Positions 46,343 through 55,434 are shown, counted from the first letter of the stretch. The stretch: 64,000 nt of DNA from Thioalkalivibrio sp. ALE14 (GCF_000376845.1 NZ_AQXY01000025.1:124001-188000); one strand, 5' to 3'. The notes: generated by a model from the letters alone, not told the origin. A program made the numbers and translations.

Positions 46343-47728
46343 CTAGCGCAGATAGCGCCCGCGCAGCATGTTGAAGTACAGCGGCTTGATCATGTGGACC
46401 TTCAGGCGCCACCACATCCAGCTGGGTTCCCCCTGATCGAGGAAGCTGAAGGTCGGCACCTCCTGCAGGCTGTAGTCGAACTCCACCAGGGCGGCCTTGC
46501 CCACCTCGGTGATCAGCGGACAGGAGGTGTAGCCGTCGAACTGCCGCGAGGGCTCCCGATCCTGGATCACGTCGACCAGGTTGTCCGGCATCACCGCGCC
46601 ATGCGAACGCACGGTGGATGCGGTCTTGCCGATCGCGGTCGCGACCACGTCCCCGGCCCCGAAGATGTTCGGGTAGTCCGTGTGCTGCAGCGTGCGGTCA
46701 TCCACCGCCAGCCAGCCACCGGCCGCCAGGGGCCCGTCATCCACCGCCAGGCCGGCGTCGCGAACAAAGTCGTGCGCGCGCATCGGCGGGGTCACGTGAA
46801 GATAGTCGTAGTCAACGGTCTCGCGCCCGCCGTCGCGGGTCTCGAACTGGGCCTGGCGGGCGGCGACATCCACCGCCACCAGGGCGCCGCCGTCGTTCAC
46901 GCTCACGCCGCGTTCGGCATACAGGTCGCGCACCAGGTGGTCGAAGCGCTGCACGCTGAACAGGGTGTCCGATCCCGTGTGATAGTGGAAATCGGCCCCG
47001 TTACGCTGGCCGGCCGAGCGCAACAGGTCATCGGCGATGAAGGTCGCCTTGATCGGCGCACCGGCACACTTGATCGGTGTATTGGGGATGGTGAAACGCG
47101 CGACCCCGCCGTTCTCGCCGAACGCATGGATCTGCTCGTAGGCATCGCGTGCGGCCTCGGCGCTGGCGTACAGGCTGGTCAGGCCGGGGCGGCCAATATC
47201 CTCGCGGCGCAGCCCCTCGATCGCCTCGTAGTCCAGATGCAAACCGGTGGCGACCACCAGGAAGTCGTAGTCGAGCCGGTCGCCGTCGGTGGTCTCGACC
47301 CGCTGCGATTCGGGATCAATGGCCGCCACCGCCGAGCGGACCCATTCCACCCCGCGCGGGATGTAGCGTTCGTTGCGGCGCTGGACCTCGCCCACCGAAT
47401 AGACGCCCGCGGCTACCAGCGTCCAGCCGGGCTGGTAATGATGGATCTCGCTCGGTTCGACAATCGTGATGCGCGCCCCGTCGAGCAGGTCGCGCAGGCG
47501 GGCGGCCATGGTCATCCCCGCGGCGCCCCCGCCGAGCACCACGATGCGGGCCTGGCTGGAGACCGCTGCGCGGGCCGGGGCGGCCTGTACGCCGGTCGCC
47601 GACACCAGGCCGGCGGCCCCGGCGATCTTCAGGAAATCGCGCCGGGAAATCCCCCGCAACGTCTCCTGCGCCTGACGGGCCAGGGCCTTTTCAATCTCGG
47701 GATGCTTCGGGTCTTCGGGATGATGCAT
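46343..47728 (-). CDS. Tat-exported FAD-dependent oxidoreductase, sulfide:quinone oxidoreductase-like
   Basis: This 461-residue flavoprotein has a twin-arginine signal (SRRDFLKIAGAAGLV at about residues 28-42), predicting export to the periplasm. The FAD-binding motif is RIVVLGGGAAGMTMAARL, and the second nucleotide region is DFLVVATGLHLDY. Two cysteines in IKCAGAPIK and YTSCPLITE match the redox Cys pair of sulfide:quinone reductases. The C terminus (WWRLKVHMIKPLYFNMLRGR) is amphipathic, as in membrane-bound SQR. It would oxidise sulfide and pass electrons to quinone. Flavocytochrome c sulfide dehydrogenase is an alternative. It heads the cydDC operon and is divergent from cydAB. Confidence 0.87.
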   Translation of the reverse strand: MHHPEDPKHPEIEKALARQAQETLRGISRRDFLKIAGAAGLVSATGVQAAPARAAVSSQARIVVLGGGAAGMTMAARLRDLLDGARITIVEPSEIHHYQPGWTLVAAGVYSVGEVQRRNERYIPRGVEWVRSAVAAIDPESQRVETTDGDRLDYDFLVVATGLHLDYEAIEGLRREDIGRPGLTSLYASAEAARDAYEQIHAFGENGGVARFTIPNTPIKCAGAPIKATFIADDLLRSAGQRNGADFHYHTGSDTLFSVQRFDHLVRDLYAERGVSVNDGGALVAVDVAARQAQFETRDGGRETVDYDYLHVTPPMRAHDFVRDAGLAVDDGPLAAGGWLAVDDRTLQHTDYPNIFGAGDVVATAIGKTASTVRSHGAVMPDNLVDVIQDREPSRQFDGYTSCPLITEVGKAALVEFDYSLQEVPTFSFLDQGEPSWMWWRLKVHMIKPLYFNMLRGRYLR

Positions 47729-47891
47729 GGCTCTCTCCGCGTATCCGTCTGCCGCGCCGGGGACCGGGCGGTCAGTTCTGAGGGGCGCGCCGTCTTGCGG
47801 GCGCTTCGTGTGACGGATTGCTTACAAGTTGCATGCCAACGCCGGCAGACCGCGCCACCGGGGCTTGTGTGCCGATATTGGCGCCATCAGG

Positions 47892-47938
47892 CTGCCATTT
47901 ATGACAGTCATGCGCGACAAGACTGACAAATATGGCAG
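47892..47938. promoter_or_regulatory. 18-bp-arm dyad between SQR-like gene and cydA (candidate enhancer/operator)
   Basis: The arms 47892-47909 (CTGCCATTTATGACAGTC) and 47921-47938 (GACTGACAAATATGGCAG) are complementary at 15 of 18 positions with an 11-base spacer. The centre is about 138 bases upstream of the start site predicted from the sigma-54 site at 48027, the usual distance of an enhancer-binding-protein site. It could also act on the divergent SQR-cydDC operon. The 367-base gap has no gene. Confidence 0.65.
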
Positions 47939-48026
47939 AACCGAGGCGGCGTTGGCTGGCGTCGGCCCGGTGGGAAAACACTGGTTTACAGCTTACAGCC
48001 CGTCGCCATGGTCCGGACAGGCAGTC

Positions 48027-48042
48027 TGGCACGGTACTTGTT
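48027..48042 (+). promoter_or_regulatory. candidate sigma-54 promoter of cydAB
   Basis: The site TGGCACGGTACTTGTT matches TGGCACG-N4-TTGCW except for T in place of the -12 C. It lies 54 bases before the cydA ATG. GG and the -12 G are correctly spaced. The gene after cydB encodes a sigma-54 activator, supporting the call. Confidence 0.7.
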
Positions 48043-48095
48043 AGGGATTCATCGATACGTCATTTCGGCGTGCCCCTGACGACGGAGGAAAGGCC

Positions 48096-49502
48096 ATGGA
48101 GCTCGACCCCATACTGCTATCGCGAATCCAGTTCGCGTTTGTTGTTTCGTTTCACGCGATCTTCCCGGTCTTCACGATCGGGCTGGCTTCGTTTATCGCG
48201 TTTCTGGAATTTCGCGCCTGGAAGACCGGCGACACGCTCTATACCCAGATCTCGAAGTTCTGGATCAAGATCTTCGCGGTGGTGTTCGGCATGGGCGTGG
48301 TCTCCGGGCTGGTCATGTCGTTCCAGTTCGGCACCAACTGGAGTGCGTTCTCCTACGCCACGGCCAATTTCCTCGGGCCCGTGTTGTCCTACGAGGTGCT
48401 GACCGCGTTCTTCCTGGAGGCGGCCTTCCTCGGCGTGCTGCTGTTCGGGCGTGACCGGGTCCCGCAGGGCGTGCATCTGTTCTCCGCGCTGATGGTGGCG
48501 CTGGGCACGTTCATCTCGTCGTTCTGGATCCTGGTGGCCAACAGCTGGATGCAGACACCGGTCGGTTTCGAGCTGCAGGACGGTGTGTTCCACGTCACCT
48601 CCTGGATCACGGCGATCTTCAACCCGAGCTTCTGGCCGCGCTTCTTCCACATGGGCCTGGCCTCGCTGCTGACGGCGGGCTTCGTGGTCGCCGGGGTCTC
48701 GGCCTGGTACCTGCTGCGTCAGCGCGATGTGGTGATGAATCGCAAGGCCCTGGGCACCACCATGTGGGTGCTGCTGTTCGCGGCACCGGCGCAGCTGGTG
48801 GTCGGTGATATCCACGGCCTCAACACCTTCGAGCATCAGCCGACCAAGGTGGCGGCGATGGAAGGCGTGTGGGAGACCGAGCGCGGGGCGCCGCTGCTCT
48901 TGTTCGCGATCCCGGACTCGGCCAACGAGACCAATCACTTCGAGATCGGTATCCCGAAGATGGCGAGCTTCATCCTCACCCACGAGATGGACGGGGAAGT
49001 GCCTGGCCTGCTGGAGGTTCCGGCCGAGGAACGTCCGCCGGTGGGCATCACCTTCTGGTCGTTCCGCGTGATGGTGGCGATTGGCATGGTGATGATCCTG
49101 TTCGCGCTGGCGGGTGCCTGGCTGCGCTTCCGCCGCCGGATGTATGCCTCGCCGCTGTTCCTCAAGGGGCTGGCCTGGATGATCCCGGCGCCGTTCCTGG
49201 CGGTGGTCGCGGGCTGGTTCGTGACCGAGACCGGGCGCGCGCCCTGGCTGGTCTACGGCGTGATGAATCATGCCGAGGGCATTACCCCGGCCCTGACCGG
49301 TGGCATGGCCCTGTTCACCCTGATCGGCTATGTGGCGGTCTACGCGGCGGTGTTCACCGGGGGCGTCTACTACCTGGTGCGCATCGTGCGTCAGGGCCCG
49401 GAACCGGCCGATGCCGTGCATGCGCCGGCGCACGCCAAGCGTCCGCTGTCGGCCGCTGACACCTTCGTCGATGACGCCGCGGTCAGCGGTGCAAGGAGCT
49501 AA
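48096..49502 (+). CDS. cydA: cytochrome bd-type quinol oxidase subunit I
   Basis: This 468-residue subunit has nine helices, binds haems b558, b595 and d, and carries the quinol site. The high-spin haem ligand His is in VVSFHAIFPVFTIGLA near the N terminus. GMGVVSGLVMSFQFGTNWS and the late GRAPWLVYG are family motifs. The periplasmic Q-loop is short, so this is the CioA/short-loop type. A GGAGG site precedes ATG 48096. It reduces O2 to water with quinol electrons without proton pumping, useful at low O2 or when sulfide inhibits haem-copper oxidases. Confidence 0.95.
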   Translation: MELDPILLSRIQFAFVVSFHAIFPVFTIGLASFIAFLEFRAWKTGDTLYTQISKFWIKIFAVVFGMGVVSGLVMSFQFGTNWSAFSYATANFLGPVLSYEVLTAFFLEAAFLGVLLFGRDRVPQGVHLFSALMVALGTFISSFWILVANSWMQTPVGFELQDGVFHVTSWITAIFNPSFWPRFFHMGLASLLTAGFVVAGVSAWYLLRQRDVVMNRKALGTTMWVLLFAAPAQLVVGDIHGLNTFEHQPTKVAAMEGVWETERGAPLLLFAIPDSANETNHFEIGIPKMASFILTHEMDGEVPGLLEVPAEERPPVGITFWSFRVMVAIGMVMILFALAGAWLRFRRRMYASPLFLKGLAWMIPAPFLAVVAGWFVTETGRAPWLVYGVMNHAEGITPALTGGMALFTLIGYVAVYAAVFTGGVYYLVRIVRQGPEPADAVHAPAHAKRPLSAADTFVDDAAVSGARS

Positions 49503-49505
49503 GTG

Positions 49506-50510
49506 ATGGAAACCACGATCGATATCACGCTGATCTGGGTCGTCATCATTGCCGTGGGCGTGATCGCCTACGTGCTGATGGACGGGTTCGACCTCGGGGT
49601 GGGGATTCTCTTCCCCTTTGCGCCGGGGGAGACCTCGCGCGACGTGATGATGAACTCGGTCGCCCCGGTTTGGGACGGCAACGAGACCTGGCTGATCCTC
49701 GGCGGGGCCGGGCTGCTGGCGGCCTTCCCGCTGGTCTACTCGGTGTTCCTGCCGGCGCTCTATATCGGGGTATTCCTGATGCTGGCCGGGCTGATCTTCC
49801 GCGGCGTGGCCTTCGAGTTCCGCTTCAAGGCACATCGCTCCAAGGGGCTGTGGAATGCTGCCTTCGCGATCGGCTCGGCGGTGGCGGCCTTCGCCCAGGG
49901 CGCGGTCGTGGGTGCCTACATCCAGGGCTTCGAGATGGATGGGTTAAGTTTCGCCGGCGGACCGCTGGACTGGCTGACGCCGTTCACCGTGCTCACCGGG
50001 ATCGGACTGCTGGCGGGCTATGCCTTGCTGGGCGCTACCTGGCTGATCGTCAAGACCGAGGGTGATACCCAGGCCTTTGCCTATCGGGTGGCGCCGTGGA
50101 TGCTGGCGGTCGTGCTGCTGGTGTTCGGCGCGGTGAGCTTCATCACGCCGTTTATCGATCCGAAGGTCATGGAGCGCTGGATGGGGACCTGGCAGTACCT
50201 CTGGGTGCTCCCGGCGCTGGCGCTGTTCTCCGCCTGGGTGCTGATTCGTGCGGTGCGCCGCCGTGACGAGGGGATCCCGTTTGTCGCCACGATTGCCCTG
50301 TTCATCACCACCTATCTCGGATTGCTGGTGAGCAAGTGGCCGTACGTGGTGCCGCCGGACTACACCTTCTGGGATGCGGCCTCCTCGCCGGATGCGCAGC
50401 TGTTCATCCTGGTGGGGGCGCTGTTCGTGATCCCGATCATCCTGGGTTACACCGCGTGGACCTACTGGGTCTTCCGCGGGAAGGTGACCCCGGAGACCGG
50501 CTATCACTAG
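49506..50510 (+). CDS. cydB: cytochrome bd-type quinol oxidase subunit II
   Basis: This 334-residue structural subunit of the bd oxidase has eight helices. The N-terminal signature is YVLMDGFDLGVGILFPF, followed by NSVAPVWDGNETWLILGGAG, both diagnostic. The start at ATG 49506 is seven bases after AGGAG; the GTG just before it is also possible. It follows cydA by three bases. No small CydX-type frame was recognised right after it. Confidence 0.95.
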   Translation: METTIDITLIWVVIIAVGVIAYVLMDGFDLGVGILFPFAPGETSRDVMMNSVAPVWDGNETWLILGGAGLLAAFPLVYSVFLPALYIGVFLMLAGLIFRGVAFEFRFKAHRSKGLWNAAFAIGSAVAAFAQGAVVGAYIQGFEMDGLSFAGGPLDWLTPFTVLTGIGLLAGYALLGATWLIVKTEGDTQAFAYRVAPWMLAVVLLVFGAVSFITPFIDPKVMERWMGTWQYLWVLPALALFSAWVLIRAVRRRDEGIPFVATIALFITTYLGLLVSKWPYVVPPDYTFWDAASSPDAQLFILVGALFVIPIILGYTAWTYWVFRGKVTPETGYH

Positions 50511-50661
50511 GCGGGATCGCCCATCGGTTGTCACAGGGCCTTTCCGGAATGTCCGAGTCCGCCATTCAGGGCATCGAGCCACGCGTCTGCAGGAAGTCGG
50601 CGCCGTGGCAGGACCCGGATGGCGGACCTTCCTCTCACGAGCTGCATACGGGGGTGATGGC

Positions 50662-52143
50662 ATGCCGTTGAACATCGCTCGTCTGAACGTGTCTATCGGG
50701 CAGCGTGATGGCGTCGGTTCCGGTGTCGGATACGCCTTCCAGGACCCCTTTGTGCGAGGCGACGTGACGAGCATCCCGAAGAAGGAAACGGCACCCCTGG
50801 ATCCCGATGCCGGGACCCTGCGTCAGGTGCTGGATGTATTCCGTGAACCGGCCATCCTGCTGTCCCCGGACTATCGCATCCTGGCGGCCAATGGCGCCTA
50901 CCAGCGCATCTACGGGACCGACCGCGATGGCTCCGGCCGCACCTGCTTCGAGGCCTCGCACGGGTTCCGCCGCCCCTGCGACGAGGCGGGGGAGTCCTGC
51001 CCCCTGCGGGCCGCCCTGGGCAGTGGCCACCGCGAACGCGTGCTGCACGTGCATCACACCGAGGCCGGGCGCGAGCACGTGGACGTCGAGTTGCTGCCGA
51101 TCCGGGGCGAGGGCGGGGAGATCCGCTACCTGATCGAACGGCTGCACCACCTGCCGGTATCGGCACCGCAGGCGGGCAGTGGCGGGCTGTTCGGTCGCTC
51201 GAAGGCCTTCAATGCCATGCTGGGGATGATCAGCCGGGTGGCGCCGAGCAATGCCTCGGCCCTTCTGCTCGGCGAGTCCGGCACGGGCAAGGAACTGATC
51301 GCACGCGCCATTCACGAAGCGAGCCCGCGGCAGAAGTTGCCGTTCGTGCCCGTGGAATGCTCCGGCCTCACCGAAACCCTGTTCGAAAGCGAGCTGTTCG
51401 GCCATGAACGGGGGGCGTTTACCGGGGCGACCTCGGCCAAGGCCGGGCTGGTGGAGGCGGCGGCCGGCGGCACCCTGTTTCTCGACGAGGTGGGGGATAT
51501 CCCGCTGAGCCAGCAGGTCAAGTTGCTGCGGTTGCTGGAGACCCACGCCTATCGCCGTGTCGGGGGTGTCGAGTCGCGGCGGGCGGATTTCCGCCTGGTC
51601 TGTGCGACCCACCGCGATCTCGAATCCATGGTCCGGGCCGGCGAGTTTCGCGAGGACCTCTACTACCGCATCAACACCTTCCCGATCGAGGTGCCCCCGC
51701 TGCGCGCGCGGGCCGAGGATCTCCCGTTGCTGGTAGAAGCGCTCGGCGAGCGCCTGGATCTGGCCGTGCCGCCGCGCCTCGAAGAGGAGGCCCTGAAAAT
51801 CCTCAAGCAGTATTCCTTCCCCGGCAACGTGCGCGAGCTGCGCAACATCCTCGAGCGTGCGGCATTGCTGGCGGACGGCGAGGCGATCCGGCCGGAACAT
51901 CTTCCGGATCGCGTGCGGGAAGGAGGGCAGTCCCCGAGCGGGGCGGAGACCGGCGGACTGGACGGATTGCTGCATCCGCAGTCACTGCGCCCGCTGGACG
52001 AGATCGAGCGCGAATACCTGCGGCACGCGGCTGCGGTGTACCCCGGGGACCGCCGGGCGCTGGCGAAGACCCTGGGGATCAGCGAGCGCAGCTTGTACCG
52101 GCGCCTGAGCCAGCTCGAGGACGACGCCAACGAGCGGGACTGA
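50662..52143 (+). CDS. PAS-domain sigma-54-dependent activator with Cys/His cluster
   Basis: This enhancer-binding protein has 493 residues from ATG 50662 (GTG 50605 or a later GTG are possible). A PAS-like domain (about 48-155) contains C-x4-H-x5-C-x6-CP (Cys95, His100, Cys106, Cys113), suited to binding a metal, Fe-S cluster or making a redox switch. The AAA+ domain has [23 protein letters not shown] and [10 protein letters not shown]. The C-terminal Fis-type helix-turn-helix is [20 protein letters not shown]. It lies 151 bases after cydB and probably activates the sigma-54 promoter of cydAB through the dyad at 47892. The sensed signal is inferred to be redox or sulfur related. Confidence 0.88.
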   Translation: MPLNIARLNVSIGQRDGVGSGVGYAFQDPFVRGDVTSIPKKETAPLDPDAGTLRQVLDVFREPAILLSPDYRILAANGAYQRIYGTDRDGSGRTCFEASHGFRRPCDEAGESCPLRAALGSGHRERVLHVHHTEAGREHVDVELLPIRGEGGEIRYLIERLHHLPVSAPQAGSGGLFGRSKAFNAMLGMISRVAPSNASALLLGESGTGKELIARAIHEASPRQKLPFVPVECSGLTETLFESELFGHERGAFTGATSAKAGLVEAAAGGTLFLDEVGDIPLSQQVKLLRLLETHAYRRVGGVESRRADFRLVCATHRDLESMVRAGEFREDLYYRINTFPIEVPPLRARAEDLPLLVEALGERLDLAVPPRLEEEALKILKQYSFPGNVRELRNILERAALLADGEAIRPEHLPDRVREGGQSPSGAETGGLDGLLHPQSLRPLDEIEREYLRHAAAVYPGDRRALAKTLGISERSLYRRLSQLEDDANERD

Positions 52144-52316
52144 AATCGCCCGTCCGGGCGGGCCTGGTAACGCGCCCCGCCCGGCTTGAAGCGGCGTCCG
52201 CCGCAGCGGTCGGACGCCCGGCACGGGCCCGTCACCAAGGATGGGGCTGCATGCATACCGCCAGACGAATCAGTAAATAGCGATAAACCGATACACCCGA
52301 AAGACTGGAGTCTCAG

Positions 52317-52973
52317 ATGAAAAAGACCGCAATGACCCTCTCCCTGTCCGCCGCGCTGCTGGCCAGTCCGATGCTGGCCTCGGCCGAGCCGCTGTCGTTC
52401 GGCGAGCACCAGACCATCCGCTCGATGGCCAGTGCCGGCATCGGCCAGGCCATCGTGAACGAGATGGGGGCCGGTTCGATGGCCGTGATCAACAACCCGT
52501 CCGCGGTCTGCGGCGCCCTGGCCGGTGGGCTGGGTGCGTCGATGCTGTCGGCCGATCCGCAGGCCGGCTTCCGCATCGCCACCCTGCGCTCCGCTGACGA
52601 CGCCGCGGCCGCGGTGCGCGTGACCGCGGACAAGGACGTGGCCTATCTCGCACTCGGGGGAAATCTCGCGCGTGACGAAAACGTTGCCCTGGCCCACGCC
52701 TATCTGCAGGAACTCGCGGCCTCCGAATGGGACGGCACGCTGGTGCTGCATATCTCCTCGTGGATGCAGAAGCAGGTCCAGGCCGTCGCGGAGGCAGACA
52801 CGGCCGTGGCCGACTATCTTCAGGGGATCAACATGGTCGCGCTCCAGCCCGACCTGGATGCGGGTCAGGCGGTGATGCTGGGTGTGAACTTCGACGGCGA
52901 GCGCTTCACGACCGAGGAGATGGGTCGCCAGGACATGCGCCAGGACCTCGTGGAGCTGTTCCGCCGTATGTGA
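52317..52973 (+). CDS. secreted protein of unknown function
   Basis: This 218-residue protein has a clear signal peptide (MKKTAMTLSLSAALLASPM, cleavage near ASAEP) and a TGGAG site before ATG 52317. The mature region has alternating Ala-rich helices and strands, a single Cys (NNPSAVCGALAGG) and a segment WDGTLVLHISSWMQKQVQA. No family was recognised. It has its own 173-base upstream region with a short GC hairpin at 52147-52162. It is probably periplasmic. Confidence 0.8.
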   Translation: MKKTAMTLSLSAALLASPMLASAEPLSFGEHQTIRSMASAGIGQAIVNEMGAGSMAVINNPSAVCGALAGGLGASMLSADPQAGFRIATLRSADDAAAAVRVTADKDVAYLALGGNLARDENVALAHAYLQELAASEWDGTLVLHISSWMQKQVQAVAEADTAVADYLQGINMVALQPDLDAGQAVMLGVNFDGERFTTEEMGRQDMRQDLVELFRRM

Positions 52974-53047
52974 GTCGGCGCGCGGTGGGCCGGATGGGCG
53001 CAAACTCTGCCCGGCTCATCGTTAGGGTTAAACTATCGGTCCGTTAA

Positions 53048-53071
53048 CGAATTAGTAATTCACTAAATTCG
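53048..53071. promoter_or_regulatory. imperfect palindrome upstream of peroxiredoxin gene
   Basis: CGAATTAGT and ACTAAATTCG form an imperfect inverted repeat in an unusually AT-rich stretch, about 85-107 bases before the peroxiredoxin start. A TATAAA sequence at 53080 could be a -10 element. It may be an operator for a redox regulator; the regulator is not identified. Confidence 0.4.
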
Positions 53072-53154
53072 GAAGGGCGTATAAAGTAGAACGTACATGG
53101 AGGCAAGGCCCCATGAGCTTCCGAATCACTATCTAAACCGAAAGGAGTTACATC

Positions 53155-53781
53155 ATGGCACTGCGTTTGGGCGATACCGCACCGAATTTCCAGATTGATA
53201 CCACCAAGGGCAAGATCGATTTCCACGAATGGATCGGCGACTCCTGGTGCTTCTTCTTCAGCCACCCGGCCGACTTCACCCCGGTGTGCACCACCGAGAT
53301 GGGCCGCACCGCGCAACTGGCCAAGCAGTTCGCGGACCGCAACACCAAGCCGCTGGGTCTGTCCACGGATACCGTCGAGGAACACAACAAGTGGATTGAA
53401 GACGTCAACGACACCCAGGACACCACGCTGGAGTTCCCGATCGTCGCGGATGCCGACAAGAAGATCTCGGAGCTCTACGAGATGATCCACCCGGGCGAGA
53501 GCGAGACCGCCGCCGTGCGTTCGGTCTACATCATCGACCCGAACAAGAAGATCCGTCTGATGATGACCTACCCGATGTCGGTGGGCCGCAACTTCGACGA
53601 GATCCTGCGCGTGATCGATGCGCTGCAGACCGGTGACAAGCACGGCATCGCTACCCCGGCCGACTGGACCCCGGGTGCCCGGGTGATCATCCCGCCGACC
53701 GTCAGCAACGAAGATGCGCAGAAGAAGTTCCCGCAGGGCTTCGAGGAGATCCGCTCCTACCTGCGCTACACCAAGGTCTGA
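53155..53781 (+). CDS. 1-Cys peroxiredoxin (Prx6-type)
   Basis: This 208-residue peroxidase reduces H2O2, organic peroxides and peroxynitrite. The active-site motif is SHPADFTPVCTTEMG with the peroxidatic Cys at about residue 45. The Prx6 long C-terminal domain is present (TPGARVIIPPTVSNEDAQKK). No resolving Cys in the Prx1 position is visible. An AAGGAG site precedes ATG 53155. A strong terminator follows, so it is monocistronic. Confidence 0.93.
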   Translation: MALRLGDTAPNFQIDTTKGKIDFHEWIGDSWCFFFSHPADFTPVCTTEMGRTAQLAKQFADRNTKPLGLSTDTVEEHNKWIEDVNDTQDTTLEFPIVADADKKISELYEMIHPGESETAAVRSVYIIDPNKKIRLMMTYPMSVGRNFDEILRVIDALQTGDKHGIATPADWTPGARVIIPPTVSNEDAQKKFPQGFEEIRSYLRYTKV

Positions 53782-53841
53782 TCCGGACCAACCAGCCTCC
53801 TCGCCCGGTTACGGGCGGGGCCGTTCTCCCCAGGTGGGAGC

Positions 53842-53865
53842 AAGGGGCCGCAAGGCCCCTTTTTT
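53842..53865 (+). terminator. Rho-independent terminator after the peroxiredoxin gene
   Basis: The hairpin AAGGGGCC-GCAA-GGCCCC is followed by TTTTTT. It lies 60 bases after the stop and also separates the gene from the convergent glyoxalase gene. Confidence 0.9.
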
Positions 53866-53908
53866 GTGTCCGCCGATTGCGGGCGTGCGGGTGCCCGCGA
53901 TAGCCGGG

Positions 53909-54409
53909 TTAGCTCCCGAGTCCGGTCAGGCGGGCGGGTTCGAGGATCTCGATCCAGTAGCCGTCGAGGTCCTTCACGAAGGCGATGTCCTTCAGGCCGC
54001 CCTCGTCGGGGCGCTTCACGAACTCCACGTTGTTCTGGTCGAACCAGCGCACCGCGGCGTCCAGGTCCGGGACCGAGAAGCAGATGTGGCCGAAGCCCTG
54101 CGGCTCGGCGTTGCCATCGTGGTAGTGGAAGTCGGCGTCCTTCTCGGTGCCGTAGTTGTAGGTCAGCTCCAGGATGCCGCGCTGGCTGAACATCCAGCGG
54201 GTGGCCTCGCCGGCGTCCTTCGGCGGCTGCGGTTCGTCCTCGCCGAGCCGCGCCAGGAAGTACAGCGTGAATTCGAACTCCGGGAAGTCCAGCGTCTTGA
54301 CCAGCTGCATGCCGAAGACGCGCTGATAGAAGTCCAGCGCCTTCTGCGGATCCTTCACGCGCAGCATGGTGTGATTGAAGCGAAAGCCTGCGGTCGGGTT
54401 GTCGCTCAT
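53909..54409 (-). CDS. gloA: lactoylglutathione lyase (glyoxalase I)
   Basis: This 166-residue metalloenzyme converts the methylglyoxal-glutathione hemithioacetal to S-lactoylglutathione. Two glyoxalase half-domains are seen: FNHTMLRVKDPQKALDFYQ (metal-binding His, first half), LELTYNYGTE (metal Glu), GFGHICFSVPDLDAA (His) and YWIEILEP (Glu). It resembles the longer proteobacterial/eukaryotic type containing the RWMFSQRGILELT stretch. It is monocistronic on the minus strand. Confidence 0.95.
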   Translation of the reverse strand: MSDNPTAGFRFNHTMLRVKDPQKALDFYQRVFGMQLVKTLDFPEFEFTLYFLARLGEDEPQPPKDAGEATRWMFSQRGILELTYNYGTEKDADFHYHDGNAEPQGFGHICFSVPDLDAAVRWFDQNNVEFVKRPDEGGLKDIAFVKDLDGYWIEILEPARLTGLGS

Positions 54410-54514
54410 TGTGCGTCCTTGTATTCCGAAAGAGGGTACTCCGGAGACTGGAACACGGCGGCGCGGGTTCCCTCAAGTACCGTCGTCACGTCTCGTGGTG
54501 CCGCGCCTGGATGC

Positions 54515-54550
54515 CGTCACTGCGAGGAGGCAAAGCCGACGTGGCAGTCT
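54515..54550. repeat. GTCATNGCGAGG-type repeat copy upstream of gloA
   Basis: The copy reads CGTCACTGCGAGGAGGCAAA and then GCCGACGTGGCAGTC. It lies in the 398-base gap between gloA and the transglycosylase-like gene, next to a REP-like unit; no gene is seen in the gap. Confidence 0.65.
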
Positions 54551-54653
54551 GCGTGGGTGGCCCCGGCGCCGGGCCTGGGGCGGGAGATCCCGGCTCTCCG
54601 CTGCGGAGTTGCCGGGATAACCAATGCCCTGACTGCGGAGGTGTGCAGCGCCA

Positions 54654-54734
54654 TGTAGGAGCCTGCTTGCAGGCGAACGGCTTGCGATGGACTCCGGCGC
54701 GGGCAGGGGCTTCGCGGGCGAGCCCGCTCCTACA
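54654..54734. repeat. REP-like hairpin (TGTAGGAGC family), copy 3
   Basis: It starts TGTAGGAGCCTGCTTGCAGG and ends GGGCGAGCCCGCTCCTACA. The outer TGTAGGAGC arms are exact complements. The unit contains two nested short palindromes separated by about 25 bases. Confidence 0.8.
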
Positions 54735-54807
54735 AGCATCGTCGCCCCGGAAACCGCGCAGCGGTAATTCCGGATCTACCGGTCGGGAACCGGCGTTATC
54801 GACCGGG

Positions 54808-55434
54808 CTACCCTCGGCAGAAGGGCCAGATCTGATAGAAGCGGCGGCAGCGGAACTCGGATTCGCAGCTCGCCAGCTGGGACTCGTAGCGGTCCGCTCG
54901 CTGGGCGACCTGGCGCGCCGCGGCCCGCACCTGCGGCTTGTTCTGGTAGCTGCCGCGGCTGTAGCCGCCCTGGCCCTCGTGGTAGGCGAGGTAGAGGTGT
55001 TCCGCGTTGTACAGCGGCACGCCGGTCATGCGCCGGGTGCGGTCGTTGTACCAGCCGATGAAGTCGGTGGCGTGTTTCATGTGCGTGCGCCGCGCGAAGC
55101 GACTGCCGGCATCCTCCCGGTATTCGCCCCAGACCGGGTCCTGCGCCTGGGCGTAGCCGCGCGCGGAAGACGGCCGACTCCACGGGATAATGCCCAGCAG
55201 GCGTTCACGGTCCGGGCGGACGTGACTGCGGAACGACGACTCCTGCTGGATGAACGACATCTGCGTGGCGATGGGCGTGCCCCATTCCCGTTCGGAATCG
55301 CGCGCGTGGTCGTACCAGCGCGGCTGCTCGCGGAAGATCTCGCAGATGTTGCTCTGGTCCTCGGGCGGGGAGGGGGCCAGCGCGGCGCAGCCGGTGGTGA
55401 TCGCCGCCAGCGCCAGCAGCAGCCCCATGCGCAT
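54808..55434 (-). CDS. lytic transglycosylase-like (SLT domain) lipoprotein
   Basis: This 208-residue protein has a short lipoprotein signal (LALAAITTGCAAL, Cys at about residue 16), predicting outer-membrane anchoring. The SLT-like region contains MSFIQQESSFRSHVRPDRE with the likely catalytic Glu in the QQESSF motif. YAQAQDPVWGEYREDAG and YLAYHEGQGGYSRGSY follow. It would cleave peptidoglycan at MurNAc-GlcNAc bonds. The start ATG 55434 is chosen for the signal peptide; ATG 55428 is also possible. It is flanked by repeats. Confidence 0.85.
   Translation of the reverse strand: MRMGLLLALAAITTGCAALAPSPPEDQSNICEIFREQPRWYDHARDSEREWGTPIATQMSFIQQESSFRSHVRPDRERLLGIIPWSRPSSARGYAQAQDPVWGEYREDAGSRFARRTHMKHATDFIGWYNDRTRRMTGVPLYNAEHLYLAYHEGQGGYSRGSYQNKPQVRAAARQVAQRADRYESQLASCESEFRCRRFYQIWPFCRG

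Noticed and set aside
47729-47890. A sigma-54 promoter for the SQR-cydDC operon on the minus strand
   Set aside because: Candidate GG-GC pairs did not have ten-base spacing with matching flanks.
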